DNA of 47,244 nucleotides, from positions 1-47,244 of the IMG/VR virus record IMGVR_UViG_3300033149_005825, one strand, 5' to 3'. This stretch comes from a virus. Positions within the stretch are counted from its first letter, which is position 1. Each line of letters starts with the position of its first letter. The notes below the pieces were generated by a model. That model searched no databases. It saw only the letters and a program-made list of their open reading frames with translations, and had not been told where the DNA came from. Made by a program: the position numbers and the translations under genes. Below are positions 6,907 through 14,600 of this stretch, one piece after another.

Positions 6907-6965
6907 GTTCCCTTAGGGAATTTCCTTCCGTAAGGAAGGGAGAGGATGTCAACCCACTTCAATTG
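6750..6965 (+). ncRNA. Likely omega RNA (guide RNA scaffold) of the TnpB element
   Basis: In this family the guide RNA covers the 3' end of tnpB and the element's right end and reads its guide from the flanking DNA. Here the right end has two stem-loops after the stop codon and then GGATGTCAA before the boundary. The guide would start at about 6966 and read the phage sequence AGCCTCCTTATACCC and beyond. The 5' limit is estimated. Confidence 0.5.
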
Positions 6966-6972
6966 AGCCTCC

Positions 6973-7170
6973 TTATACCCATTGGCCCAATGCTGTGATT
7001 TTTATTTTCCAGCTGAATCCCGCTCCTCCGTCAACAGCTATCTCGCTACTTTTGTTTAGAGCTTGCGCCATCTGTTTTAGACTCTGGAGAAATTGAGTGA
7101 TGGTCCGGATGCTCTCTTTATCAGGGAAATAATCGATTTCCAGCTCTGAATATATGGGTTTATTCTCCAT
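6973..7170 (-). CDS. Hypothetical protein, 65 aa
   Basis: I choose ATG 7170 (MENKPIYSELEIDYF) behind GAGGG. The open frame reaches 7191 with a TTG, which is less well placed. The product has a helix (SIRTITQFLQSLKQMAQALN) followed by strands. It overlaps the upstream gene by 11 bases. Its TAA is embedded in the TAAGGAGG that was the ancestral ribosome site of the phosphoesterase gene before the IS insertion. Function unknown. Confidence 0.7.
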   Translation of the reverse strand: MENKPIYSELEIDYFPDKESIRTITQFLQSLKQMAQALNKSSEIAVDGGAGFSWKIKITALGQWV

Positions 7171-7435
7171 TTTTCCCTCTTTTATCAACAAAATCGAGAT
7201 ACTTTATCGACTTCACACATCCTTTTGGGATGTAAAAGCTTACTTCTTTCATCCCTTCCCTATTCTCCATAAGAGGAAAGGCACAATCGATAATATAATA
7301 CCCCTTTACCTTGTGCACCAATCCATAAATTACATAGAGGGTGCACATCTCGCTGATTCCTTGTGGTTCGCCTACTATGCAAGTAGGGTCTTCGATGACA
7401 ATTTGCGCTATCCTGGACTTCTTAGACTTTCTCAT
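7160..7435 (-). CDS. Hypothetical protein, 91 aa
   Basis: ATG 7435 follows GAGGTTGAA. The protein is beta-rich (SRIAQIVIEDPTCIVGE, MCTLYVIYGLVHKVKG, EVSFYIPKG) with a basic C-terminus. Two cysteines stand alone, so zinc binding is not evident. It lies between the HNH gene and the 65-residue gene. No family recognised. Confidence 0.7.
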   Translation of the reverse strand: MRKSKKSRIAQIVIEDPTCIVGEPQGISEMCTLYVIYGLVHKVKGYYIIDCAFPLMENREGMKEVSFYIPKGCVKSIKYLDFVDKRGKNGE

Positions 7436-7454
7436 TTCAACCTCTATATAAATT

Positions 7455-8075
7455 TTAGTTTTGTTCTGGCTTCAAGTTTTCTCTTAACCTATACTGTCTA
7501 TTTAGGAATCGCTTTAATCTCAAATATTTTTGCAAATAAGCAAACTTACCATTTTCATATGCTGTGACCATCATATGACAAGAATTACATATCCATATTC
7601 CCTTTGATGGATTTTTATCATCCCAATGGTGATATGAAAGTTGCTTTATATTACTTCTTCCGCATAGTTCACAGTATCCAGTCCAATTCCTTTTATTTAA
7701 TTTTCTAAAATATCTACCACCCGATCCTATTACTCGTATTCTTTGTTTAGCTATTATTTCTTCTTTATGTTTCCTATAATACTCTCTCTGCCGTTGTTTT
7801 TCTCTTTCTCTATTTTTCTCATAATATTCTCTTCTATATCGTGATATTCTTTCTCTATTATTTTTTTTATAATTTTTAGCATAATTCAATTTTTCCTCTT
7901 TGTGTTTTTTATAATAATTTCTGTAATAATTTAATTTTTTTTCCTTATTTTTTTTATATAATTCTTTGCAACATTCTCTACACAAGCTGTTTAATCCATC
8001 CTTGTTCCGTTTATTTTTATAAAATGCAGTTAGTGGTTTTAATTTCCCGCACTTAGAACATCTTTTTTGAGCCAC
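7455..8075 (-). CDS. HNH endonuclease with zinc finger and Tyr/Lys repeat linker, 206 aa
   Basis: The GTG start at 8075 follows TTAGGAG. Residues 6-35 form a zinc finger (CSKCGKLKPLTAFYKN, CRECC). Residues 38-110 form a very basic, helical stretch of repeats on the theme YYRKNKE. The C-terminal part is an HNH-like nuclease (CELCG, LSYHHWDDKNP, CNSCHMMV). This is the usual look of a free-standing phage HNH homing nuclease. It follows the lysin gene and has no obvious role in lysis, so it is probably an insertion. Its A/T-rich composition exceeds that of its neighbours. Confidence 0.82.
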   Translation of the reverse strand: MAQKRCSKCGKLKPLTAFYKNKRNKDGLNSLCRECCKELYKKNKEKKLNYYRNYYKKHKEEKLNYAKNYKKNNRERISRYRREYYEKNREREKQRQREYYRKHKEEIIAKQRIRVIGSGGRYFRKLNKRNWTGYCELCGRSNIKQLSYHHWDDKNPSKGIWICNSCHMMVTAYENGKFAYLQKYLRLKRFLNRQYRLRENLKPEQN

Positions 8076-8093
8076 TTTTATACTCCTAATATT

Positions 8094-8552
8094 CTAAGAG
8101 CGATAGAACCGATGATGCCCAATTTGCTTAATAAATTGCATTTCCTCTGCCCATTTAGGAAGTTTGATATAATCAGCAAAATAGTGCGTTGCCCCGTGGG
8201 TAGGGTCTGGCACTTTGGACGCCAAAACAAGTTCTCCAGCAACAAAACATTCAAGCCAAGTCTCAAGGTCGGAATATTTTAAGGGATAGAGCATCTTTCT
8301 ACGATTCTTATCCCTTTTATTAAAAGATGAGAATTGGTATGGTTTCAGGATTACTTCTCTATGATTCTTGCCATACCAGGAATGTCTGTTAACTCTGTTT
8401 TGTATTACATTCGCCACAGCAAGCTTTCCTTCCCACGGTTCTCCCCGTGCCTCTCCCCATATACACATAGCCATAAGAACAGGCAGGTTTTGCTCTTCGA
8501 TTGGTTTATCTGGATTAGGCAGTATCTTTTGCAGAGGACAGTTTTGCCTCAC
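8094..8552 (-). CDS. SleB-type cell-wall hydrolase (endolysin), 152 aa
   Basis: The sequence matches the Hydrolase_2/SleB family: IWGEARGEPWEGKLAVANVI with the catalytic Glu, then VILKPYQFSSF, and a C-terminal block with HGATHYFADY, W and IGHHRFYRS. The family cleaves peptidoglycan and is common as a phage lysin. No signal peptide is seen, so export would need a holin. The start is GTG 8552, whose TGA-overlapping context (GTGA) couples it to the previous gene. The longer frame to 8612 lies inside that gene. It follows two candidate holin-like genes at 9.4-9.9 kb. Confidence 0.88.
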   Translation of the reverse strand: MRQNCPLQKILPNPDKPIEEQNLPVLMAMCIWGEARGEPWEGKLAVANVIQNRVNRHSWYGKNHREVILKPYQFSSFNKRDKNRRKMLYPLKYSDLETWLECFVAGELVLASKVPDPTHGATHYFADYIKLPKWAEEMQFIKQIGHHRFYRS

Positions 8553-8740
8553 TTTTGGCTCTCCTCCAGCTCTCTTACATCCGCATCCTCCATTGGGTCT
8601 TTCGGCCACCAATCAATCCTACTCAGCGCACATAATACCTCATCTAAGCTATTGTAAATCTTAAAATTCTCATAGTGTGTTGTAGTCCTGACAACAAACT
8701 TTCCTTCATAAAGAGGTGTAATTTCTACCTTAAATTCCAT
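8549..8740 (-). CDS. Hypothetical protein, 63 aa
   Basis: ATG 8740 follows GGGAGGAAAGAAA. The first half is made of strands (VEITPLYEGKFVVRTTT), then a helix and an acidic tail (MEDADVRELEESQ). Its stop overlaps the GTG of the lysin by four bases. Possibly an accessory of lysis by position only. Confidence 0.75.
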   Translation of the reverse strand: MEFKVEITPLYEGKFVVRTTTHYENFKIYNSLDEVLCALSRIDWWPKDPMEDADVRELEESQK

Positions 8741-8931
8741 TTTCTTTCCTCCCTTGCCCTTTTTATTTCCTTTTCTATTCTTTCAACCGGAACAAGACCA
8801 AGGGTTTCCTCGAATATATAATCCTTATCCGCTCTTATCACTTTAGGCAGAGCATGTCCATCTATTATGAACTTTTTCGGCATTATCTCTATGACATCAC
8901 CTTTCTCATAGTAAGCAAGAACTTTAAACAT
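8725..8931 (-). CDS. Hypothetical protein, 68 aa
   Basis: Start at ATG 8931 (MFKVLAYYEKGDVIEI) because GGAGGTGGCA precedes it; the frame extends four codons further. The protein is beta-rich at first, then has a charged helix (VERIEKEIKRAREERKW) that overlaps the next gene by 16 bases. No family recognised. Confidence 0.75.
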   Translation of the reverse strand: MFKVLAYYEKGDVIEIMPKKFIIDGHALPKVIRADKDYIFEETLGLVPVERIEKEIKRAREERKWNLR

Positions 8932-9019
8932 TGCCACCTCCAAATTCTAACGGAAACGCCTTAAATTTAAGACTTATTTTTTGAAGAGACTTATTTATGT
9001 CTTTCCTTCTCAACTTCAA
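8924..9019 (-). CDS. Possible tiny ORF, 31 aa
   Basis: A TTG at 9017-9019 lies a few bases after AAAGGGG. The frame reads a basic N-terminus (KLRRKDINKSLQKI) and KAFPLEFGGGNV, ending eight bases inside the next gene. The coding look is fair but the length is too short to be sure. Confidence 0.3.
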   Translation of the reverse strand: MKLRRKDINKSLQKISLKFKAFPLEFGGGNV

Positions 9020-9054
9020 AATTTAGCCCCTTTACGGCTCTCTTTTTTTTGGAA

Positions 9055-9115
9055 GGCTGGGGAGAAAACCCCAGGGGTAAAGGAGGAGAAACCCCCCTGG
9101 AGAAAAGGCCCAGCC
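9055..9115 (-). other. Nested hairpin in intergenic space, copy A
   Basis: Directly after the stop of the zinc-finger gene at 9117, GGCTGGG/CCCAGCC (9055-9061, 9109-9115) encloses CCAGGGG/CCCCTGG (9071-9077, 9094-9100). The right half (9078-9115) resembles bases 9346-9383, which stand directly after the stop of the preceding gene. On the minus strand no U-tract follows, so it is more likely an RNA-stability or translation element than a terminator. Confidence 0.5.
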
Positions 9116-9116
9116 A

Positions 9117-9335
9117 TCACTTTATTTTCTCCCTCGAATGATAAACATCATAGGCTTTCTTAATGCATCCCTTACAGATGAGTTTATGATGAAAATCTTT
9201 TGTCGTCGCATCATGTCCGTCGTAGAATTCAACCATTTCCAAGTCAGAAAGTGGCAGGACTCTTTTGCAGACAAAACATACTCCAAATTGTTTGATTCTT
9301 TTTTGTCTTTTCGTTTTATTTCCCTTTGCCCTCAA
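9117..9335 (-). CDS. Small zinc-finger protein, about 72 aa
   Basis: A basic N-terminus (KGNKTKRQKR) leads into a CxxC...CxxC site: CFVCKRVLP then HHKLICKGC. This resembles a compact zinc ribbon or an HNH remnant. The only start is a TTG near 9335 with a weak ribosome site, so the true start may be nearer the CFVC motif. It is flanked by related 38-bp repeats. Confidence 0.6.
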   Translation of the reverse strand: MRAKGNKTKRQKRIKQFGVCFVCKRVLPLSDLEMVEFYDGHDATTKDFHHKLICKGCIKKAYDVYHSREKIK

Positions 9336-9345
9336 TCTTTTCTTT

Positions 9346-9383
9346 TAAAGGAAGGAGAAACCCCTCGAAGAAAAGACCCAGCC
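9346..9383 (-). repeat. 38-bp degenerate repeat, copy B
   Basis: Resembles 9078-9115 with only a few changes (shared blocks TAAAGGA, GGAGAAACCCC, AGAAAAG, CCCAGCC). Copies A and B flank the small zinc-finger gene at 9117-9335, as if that gene arrived by recombination between them. Confidence 0.5.
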
Positions 9384-9394
9384 TATTTATTTCT

Positions 9395-9613
9395 TTAAGT
9401 CTTTTTAACAAAGACTCTCACCACATCCAGAAACTCCTTCACTATCTCTTTTAGTTCCTCCTTAGTTATTTTATCATCCTGAAGGGCATCATCCAATTTA
9501 TCAAATGCTTCCCTAAGTTCCTTTATGAAAGTCTTTGCCTTCCCAAAATACACTCCTCCCACGAGAGCCATCACTATCCCAATCGCTAATACCACAATTT
9601 CGTAAACGTCCAT
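9395..9613 (-). CDS. Small single-TM protein, candidate holin, 72 aa
   Basis: ATG 9613 follows GGGAGGTGAAG. One N-terminal membrane segment (IVVLAIGIVMALVGGVYF) is followed by a charged helix-loop-helix with an EF-hand-like acidic stretch (LDDALQDDKITKEELKEI). Small proteins of this layout directly upstream of phage lysins are often holins. This is inference from topology and position; no holin family motif is certain. Confidence 0.6.
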   Translation of the reverse strand: MDVYEIVVLAIGIVMALVGGVYFGKAKTFIKELREAFDKLDDALQDDKITKEELKEIVKEFLDVVRVFVKKT

Positions 9614-9620
9614 CTCTGCT

Positions 9621-9914
9621 TCACCTCCCTAACTTTCCTCGTTCATAATTTTCTAACAAATCGAACAGTCTCTTGGCGAGCATTATGACTTCCAGTATCT
9701 CGAAGACCGTCCATTTTTTATCAAGTTGAGCTTTTCTTATCGCTTCCGACAGTTCCTCCCACGCCTTCTTTATCTCTCTATTTTTGCCCCATTCCTCAAC
9801 TTTGTCCTTGTTTTTCTCATACCACTTTTTAACTACCTTCAGTTTCCTCACAATTTCTCTTTGGAAGACGCTATATAAAATCCCTGCCAAAAATAGATAT
9901 ATCCACCACATCAT
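9621..9914 (-). CDS. Small single-TM protein, possible holin partner, about 97 aa
   Basis: One N-terminal membrane segment (WWIYLFLAGILYSVF) is followed by long charged helices (VVKKWYEKNKDKVEEW, AIRKAQLDKKWTVFEI). Several starts are clustered (GTG and two ATGs); ATG 9914 is the best spaced after GGAGG. Together with the next gene it forms a two-membrane-protein cassette ahead of the lysin, a common lysis layout. It could also be a tail-fibre-linked membrane protein. Confidence 0.6.
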   Translation of the reverse strand: MMWWIYLFLAGILYSVFQREIVRKLKVVKKWYEKNKDKVEEWGKNREIKKAWEELSEAIRKAQLDKKWTVFEILEVIMLAKRLFDLLENYERGKLGR

Positions 9915-9923
9915 TATCACCTC

Positions 9924-10865
9924 CTATACCTGCATTTCGTCTACATAAGAATAATTCTTTGTCTCAACCTCTTTCGCCTCTTCAATCGCTTCCTCTTTGG
10001 TAACTTCCACCTCTTCTATAACTTCTACAATCTTCTCTTCACCATTTATTACCTTCTTCACATTCCGCTTCACGGCTTTCTTGAACTTCCCCGTTTCAGG
10101 GTCTAAACTAACGCCTGCCTTAAGCTTATATCTTCTTGGACTTTTCTTCACCTCATAGCTTTCAATTTCTCCCGTTTCCTCATCAAAGTAATACCTTTTT
10201 TCTACCTCGGAAGTCTCAGTGACGGGGTCTGTCTTCTCTAACAGCTCTCCGCTCAAGCTTCTGAATTCTCCTCTCAATGGTATGAATAGCTCTAAGGCTT
10301 GTTTTTCTCCGTTGAAAAACAACACCGCACCGCTCAATTTGTTTGGTGGAACTTCTTTTTTTACCAGTTCAATAATGGATTTACGAGTTTGGTAATCGTA
10401 GAGGACGTAAGCTGGGTCGTTGCCTCCGTCGCTGGTAAGTTTTCCCGTGCAGTGAATATCTCCAGAGACGTCTAATGTATATGCTGGGTCTGTTGTCGCT
10501 ATACCAACTTTGCCAGCAGGGTCAATAGTCATTCTATCTGTATTTTGCGCTTCATCCCTAAATGTTAGATTATTACCTACAACCTTTAGCTGCCAATCGC
10601 CTGTGGCGTCTTTGATATCCACCTTAGCCTGGACATCAGAGCTCTCGAAAATAGCAACTCTGTCAGCTTCACCCGAGTTAACCTCCAATCTCACATCTGG
10701 TGATGACACCCCGATACCAACATCGCCATCCGGTGTGACTTTAAATTTACTTGGGTCAGCAATCGAGCCTATCACCTCTTCTATCGCTTGAAAATTTGCC
10801 CTGATGTAATCATCGCTATCCTTGATTAAATCTGTTCCTTTTGGCCGACTCGCGTCCCAAGCCAT
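9924..10865 (-). CDS. Tail fibre / appendage protein, 313 aa
   Basis: The N-terminus (ASRPKGTDLIKDSDDYIR, then NFQAIEEVI) is the helix common to phage tail-appendage proteins. Residues about 40-145 carry the beta-roll repeats typical of fibres: DGDVGIGVSSPDVRLEV, then VGIATTDPAYTLDVSGDI. The C-terminal third is glutamate/lysine-rich and may be a trimerising stalk or tail. It follows the tip protein at 11.7-16 kb and probably makes contact with the host surface. The start at 10865 has AGGAGGTAATAAAA. Confidence 0.8.
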   Translation of the reverse strand: MAWDASRPKGTDLIKDSDDYIRANFQAIEEVIGSIADPSKFKVTPDGDVGIGVSSPDVRLEVNSGEADRVAIFESSDVQAKVDIKDATGDWQLKVVGNNLTFRDEAQNTDRMTIDPAGKVGIATTDPAYTLDVSGDIHCTGKLTSDGGNDPAYVLYDYQTRKSIIELVKKEVPPNKLSGAVLFFNGEKQALELFIPLRGEFRSLSGELLEKTDPVTETSEVEKRYYFDEETGEIESYEVKKSPRRYKLKAGVSLDPETGKFKKAVKRNVKKVINGEEKIVEVIEEVEVTKEEAIEEAKEVETKNYSYVDEMQV

Positions 10866-10919
10866 TTTTATTACCTCCTATCTTTAATTTAGCTCAATTT
10901 AAGTTTGCCTCTTAGTTGC

Positions 10920-11075
10920 TCAAGACTTAGCTACCTTTTTATCCTGTTTTTTCTCAGCCTTATCTAACAGCTTCTCCAGTTCTGCAATTTGATATGCCAC
11001 ACCAATTATTTCCCGCTGTAGTTGTTCCTGATACCTCTTTAACCTCTCAATTTCTTTCTGGATTATGTCTTTCAA
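10920..11075 (-). CDS. Short coiled-coil protein, 51 aa
   Basis: The best start is the TTG at 11073-11075, five bases after AAGGAGG. The frame extends upstream to 11180 but there overlaps the divergent membrane-protein gene and lacks a ribosome site. The product is almost one helix with heptad spacing (QKEIERLKRYQEQLQREI, YQIAELEKLLDKAEKK). It may be a fibre chaperone or trimerisation factor, by position next to the fibre gene. Confidence 0.6.
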   Translation of the reverse strand: MKDIIQKEIERLKRYQEQLQREIIGVAYQIAELEKLLDKAEKKQDKKVAKS

Positions 11076-11085
11076 TTTCGCCTCC

Positions 11086-11115
11086 TTGACAAAATTTTTA
11101 ACTAAGTAATAATAT
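11086..11115 (+). promoter_or_regulatory. Promoter of the plus-strand HExxH gene
   Basis: TTGACA (11086-11091), an 18-base spacer and TAATAT (11110-11115) lie six bases before the ATG at 11122. No ribosome site is present, so translation would be leaderless. The promoter overlaps the opposite-strand ribosome site of the coiled-coil gene. Confidence 0.65.
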
Positions 11116-11121
11116 GAACAA

Positions 11122-11661
11122 ATGAGAAAAGTAATCTTAATTCTACTCTTAACTCTATCTTTAATTTTTACCTCTGCCATCCCCTTATATTCAAATCTTC
11201 TCGAATTTGTAGCGGGATGGGGAACAGGATTCTTACTGCACGAACTCGCTCACGGATTAGTAGGTTCTACTACAGGTGAAATCAGGTTCTATTGGGATTC
11301 ATCTGGTGAAATTCGATGGCTCTATAAAGGGAGCTCAAAAGGGTTATTCAAAACTGCTTCTGCTGGACTGCAAGCTAACTGGTGGCTACGAGAATATTAT
11401 TTAACTAAAAGACCCAAGAGTGATTTCTGGAACGGTGCTTTTTGCTGGAGCTTGTATTCCTCACTTTATTACTGTTTCGCAAATGATGGTGATATTCAAG
11501 CAATGAATCAAGCCTCAGGAATAAGTATAGACACTCTCCATATAGTTAATACTATTCTAACCCTTTTAGATGTTTATCGATATTTTTACCCCTCAAAGGA
11601 CTTAAAACTCATTTCCAGAGTTAGTAAAACCATAATTTTGGGCTATATTTTTCAATTTTAG
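11122..11661 (+). CDS. Membrane-associated HExxH (HELAH) protein, putative moron, 179 aa
   Basis: One of only two plus-strand genes. A hydrophobic N-terminus (residues 4-20, VILILLLTLSLIFTSAI) is a signal peptide or membrane anchor. Residues 36-46 read GFLLHELAHGL, which contains HExxH, the zinc site of many metallopeptidases, in a hydrophobic setting like that of site-2-type proteases. Further hydrophobic segments (WSLYSSLYYCF, LHIVNTILTLLDVY) follow. It has its own promoter, and its stop overlaps the end of the converging tip gene. This layout fits a moron: a cargo gene expressed outside the late programme, perhaps altering the host envelope or blocking superinfection. No family name is certain and a protease role is inferred from the motif. 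Confidence 0.75.
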   Translation: MRKVILILLLTLSLIFTSAIPLYSNLLEFVAGWGTGFLLHELAHGLVGSTTGEIRFYWDSSGEIRWLYKGSSKGLFKTASAGLQANWWLREYYLTKRPKSDFWNGAFCWSLYSSLYYCFANDGDIQAMNQASGISIDTLHIVNTILTLLDVYRYFYPSKDLKLISRVSKTIILGYIFQF

Positions 11662-14600
11662 CCAAGTTTATGCCAAGCGCCATCATAATACCCATAGAAA
11701 CCCTTTCCATCACCTGGATTCCAGTGAATGCCATCTGCATAGGCAATAACACCATCTCGCCAAAAGGATGGTATAGTAGGAGCAACATCATAAAGAGTAT
11801 CGAGTCGAAGAGCAGGTTCTACTGTAATCATATCTGCAATAAGACTTATTTTCCGAAAGGCACCAGTACTTCCTACTTTAGTTAAATCAAAACTCATATA
11901 ATCTGTGCTGTCAAGTATAGCCTGATAACCATAAATCTCATATCCAATATCTGAATTCTCTTCTTTAAATTTTAAACTCGCCCAGTTTCCAACACCAAAC
12001 GCCATTTTAATTCCAGCACCAAGACTTAATTGCACACCCTCACTTGCATCAATTTTGAATCCACCATCTCTATTACAATAAAATTCTGAATTATCCAAAT
12101 CGAAATATGTCTTCCCATCTGCACTCCGTATTTTCCCGGTGGTAATCGTACTTCCATCGATCTCAGTCCAACTTCCATATTTTCTAATAGCGTCAGCAAG
12201 AGTATAGGCATTTTGCCAGTTATCTTTTGAATACCCGTCAGAATCAACTATTTTTCCCAAAAGAATGTGTCCAGCAGAAATATCAGTCAGGGCAACCTTA
12301 CCATAAGTGCTACCATTAGGTATATCATCTAAGCTTCCAATGCAAGCAGACAATTTAATATGTCCAGCAGTTATATCTGTTGATAAGACTTTGCCGTAGG
12401 TGCCATCTACTATATTATCAAGATCTATCTGCCCGCTACTCTCTGCACCATAATCTTCCCAAGATTTATCAATAGAATCCCAAGTTGAAGATTCACCATC
12501 CCAATAGCGAAGTTTTCGTGAGTTATAGGCTATAGTGTAAGACAAATTGATATGATTAGCCGTGACTTCATTCAGCTTAGCGATATCGATTGTGGCGTCA
12601 GCTATCTTAGCATTCTCTATTACTCCATCCTTTATATTTGCTGAAGAGGTAATTATCTCATTCGTGCCTATCAAATCTGCTGTTATTGTAGATGCCTGAA
12701 GTAAACCAGCGTGCATAATTTTGTTCTGAAAGGCAGGATATACAGTGTCAGTCTCACTGTCATAATAAGCCATCAGCCATATATCAGCCCCAATAGAGGG
12801 TCTTGTATTAGAGTGATGGAAAGTTGTCGGGCTGTTATTCTTATCCCACCAGATATATTCGTCAGTAGTGTTACCGCCAGTAATGTTATAAACAGCTCCT
12901 TTGTATGTGAGAGTCCCTGACGTCCATATCACTTTGGAGTCAGTTGACCAGGTAATTCCAGAAGTGAGGGGAAGGTCGAGATTATAGTCTTTGAGTTGTA
13001 GAGAAAGTGTAGTCTCGCTCGCCTCACTCGACTTAGCTCCTTCTCCGAAAGCGTCAACTGCCGAGATTCTAACGTAATAAGTCTTGCCTGGCTCTGCCTC
13101 ATAGACAAAGTTATCATTTGCTACAAAGGCTACTTTAGTTGAGGCAGGCGAAGACTCATCAACATAAACATTGTAGCCTATGATGTCAGGTTCGTTTATT
13201 AACGTCCATTTTATCCAAAGCTTGGAGAAGAATGGAGTAAGCGATGGCATTGAAGGTGTAGAAGGAACAGCATTCGAACCTGAGCAGTTTTTGCTATCGC
13301 TTTGGCCTAAGCTATCATAGGCAGTTATCGTAAAATAGACATCTCTAATTGGAGTGCCATTATCAATTTTGTTTTTCTCAAATGTGTAAATGTAATGAGG
13401 CGATTGAGTCTCCTCTGTTCTTTTGAGAATCGTCCTGCCTGCATCAGAGTAAACTTTTATCTCGTATTTCTCAAAGTCGGGGTCAGTTACCGCAGTCCAA
13501 GTCACCACACAATCCCTTCCTGTAAAATCCACAGAAGGAGTTGGCATTGTAGGAGCAGTGTTCGTCACTGTTATGCTATCAGCAGTGGCAGAATAGTTAC
13601 CCGAATTGTCTCTTGCCTTTATGTAGAAAGTGTAAGAAGTAGAAGCTGGATTTAACAAAGTGAAATTTGTGTCTTTACCTTGGAAGACAAGATTCGTGGG
13701 ATTGCCCCAGTTAGTGTCCGTCCGCACCTCATAAAAGGCTAAATCTTTATCGGTAATTCTGTTCCATTCTAAATAGACATCTCTATAAAAATGACACTTG
13801 CCATCGATAAAGGTTACATTTGAGGGTGGAGATTCTTTCCCTGCTATCGTAATTGAGTCAGTGGGGGAGGATGAGAAAACAGAACGAATACCTGTCTGGA
13901 TATTTTCTGTTTGAACTCTCACATAGTAGAGGACTCCTCCGCCCTCTACATCAATAAGACATTCATTGTTAGAAGTAGTATTCGCCAAATAATACGAGCC
14001 TTCGGCTGTCTTCTTCACCCATATTAGAAATCGCAAGCCAAATATATAATCAGGCTTCGTGAACGTAACCTTAATTTGAGGGACATAAGTTCCATCGTCA
14101 AGAACTTTAGAGACCTCAGATAGCGTTAAATCAGTCACTACCGGTGGAACTTCATTCACATTTGGCAAAGTTGACTCTTCTGATGGCAGATAGGGAAGTC
14201 CTTCATCTTTGTAAAGTGAAGCGTTATATTCCTCGCAAACCAACTCCAGCTCGTCAACCGAGGATTCTCTTATCTCTATTATCCTAAAAGGTTTTTGAGA
14301 CCAGCCGGGAAGGGGATGGGTTACTTCTACTATATCTCCCACACAGAGATGGGATGCCTCAATCCCTACCTTAAAAGAGCAAGTATAGCGAATTAGCTTA
14401 CCTTTCCACAGATAGAAATTAGCCATCCTTGAAGCTTGGCTGTATCGGTTAATGGCATACAGAGGAATTTCCTCAACTACTTTACCTCTTTTTTCCTGGT
14501 CTATCTCATCTTTGGCTATGGCATAAGATTTGTTAAAATCTTTCGTGGCATCGGTGAATAGCACTCTTACCTCGTTAGGAATTTTTGCCTCTTCCACCTG

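Larger units (their letters stand above)
5639..6965 (+). mobile_element. IS200/IS605-type (IS1341-like) element carrying only tnpB
   Basis: The element has one gene, tnpB, and no Y1 transposase tnpA. It is bounded by two copies of TTCAATTG (5631-5638 and 6958-6965), as expected if the left cleavage site is host DNA and the right one is the element's similar end. The left end has a hairpin region (ATCCCcgtt...GGGAT, 5690-5711, inside GGCT/AGCC). The right end has two small hairpins (TTCCCttaGGGAA and CCTTCCgtaaGGAAGG, 6917-6940). Joining the outer flanks rebuilds a clean phage junction: the stop of the 72-codon gene, AAGGAGG, then the TTG start of the phosphoesterase. The exact cut within the 8-base repeat is uncertain. 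Confidence 0.85.

Noticed and set aside
8981-9163. 60-aa plus-strand frame across the nested hairpin
   Set aside because: Proline/lysine-rich, no ribosome site, and it runs through an inverted repeat and the zinc-finger gene antisense.
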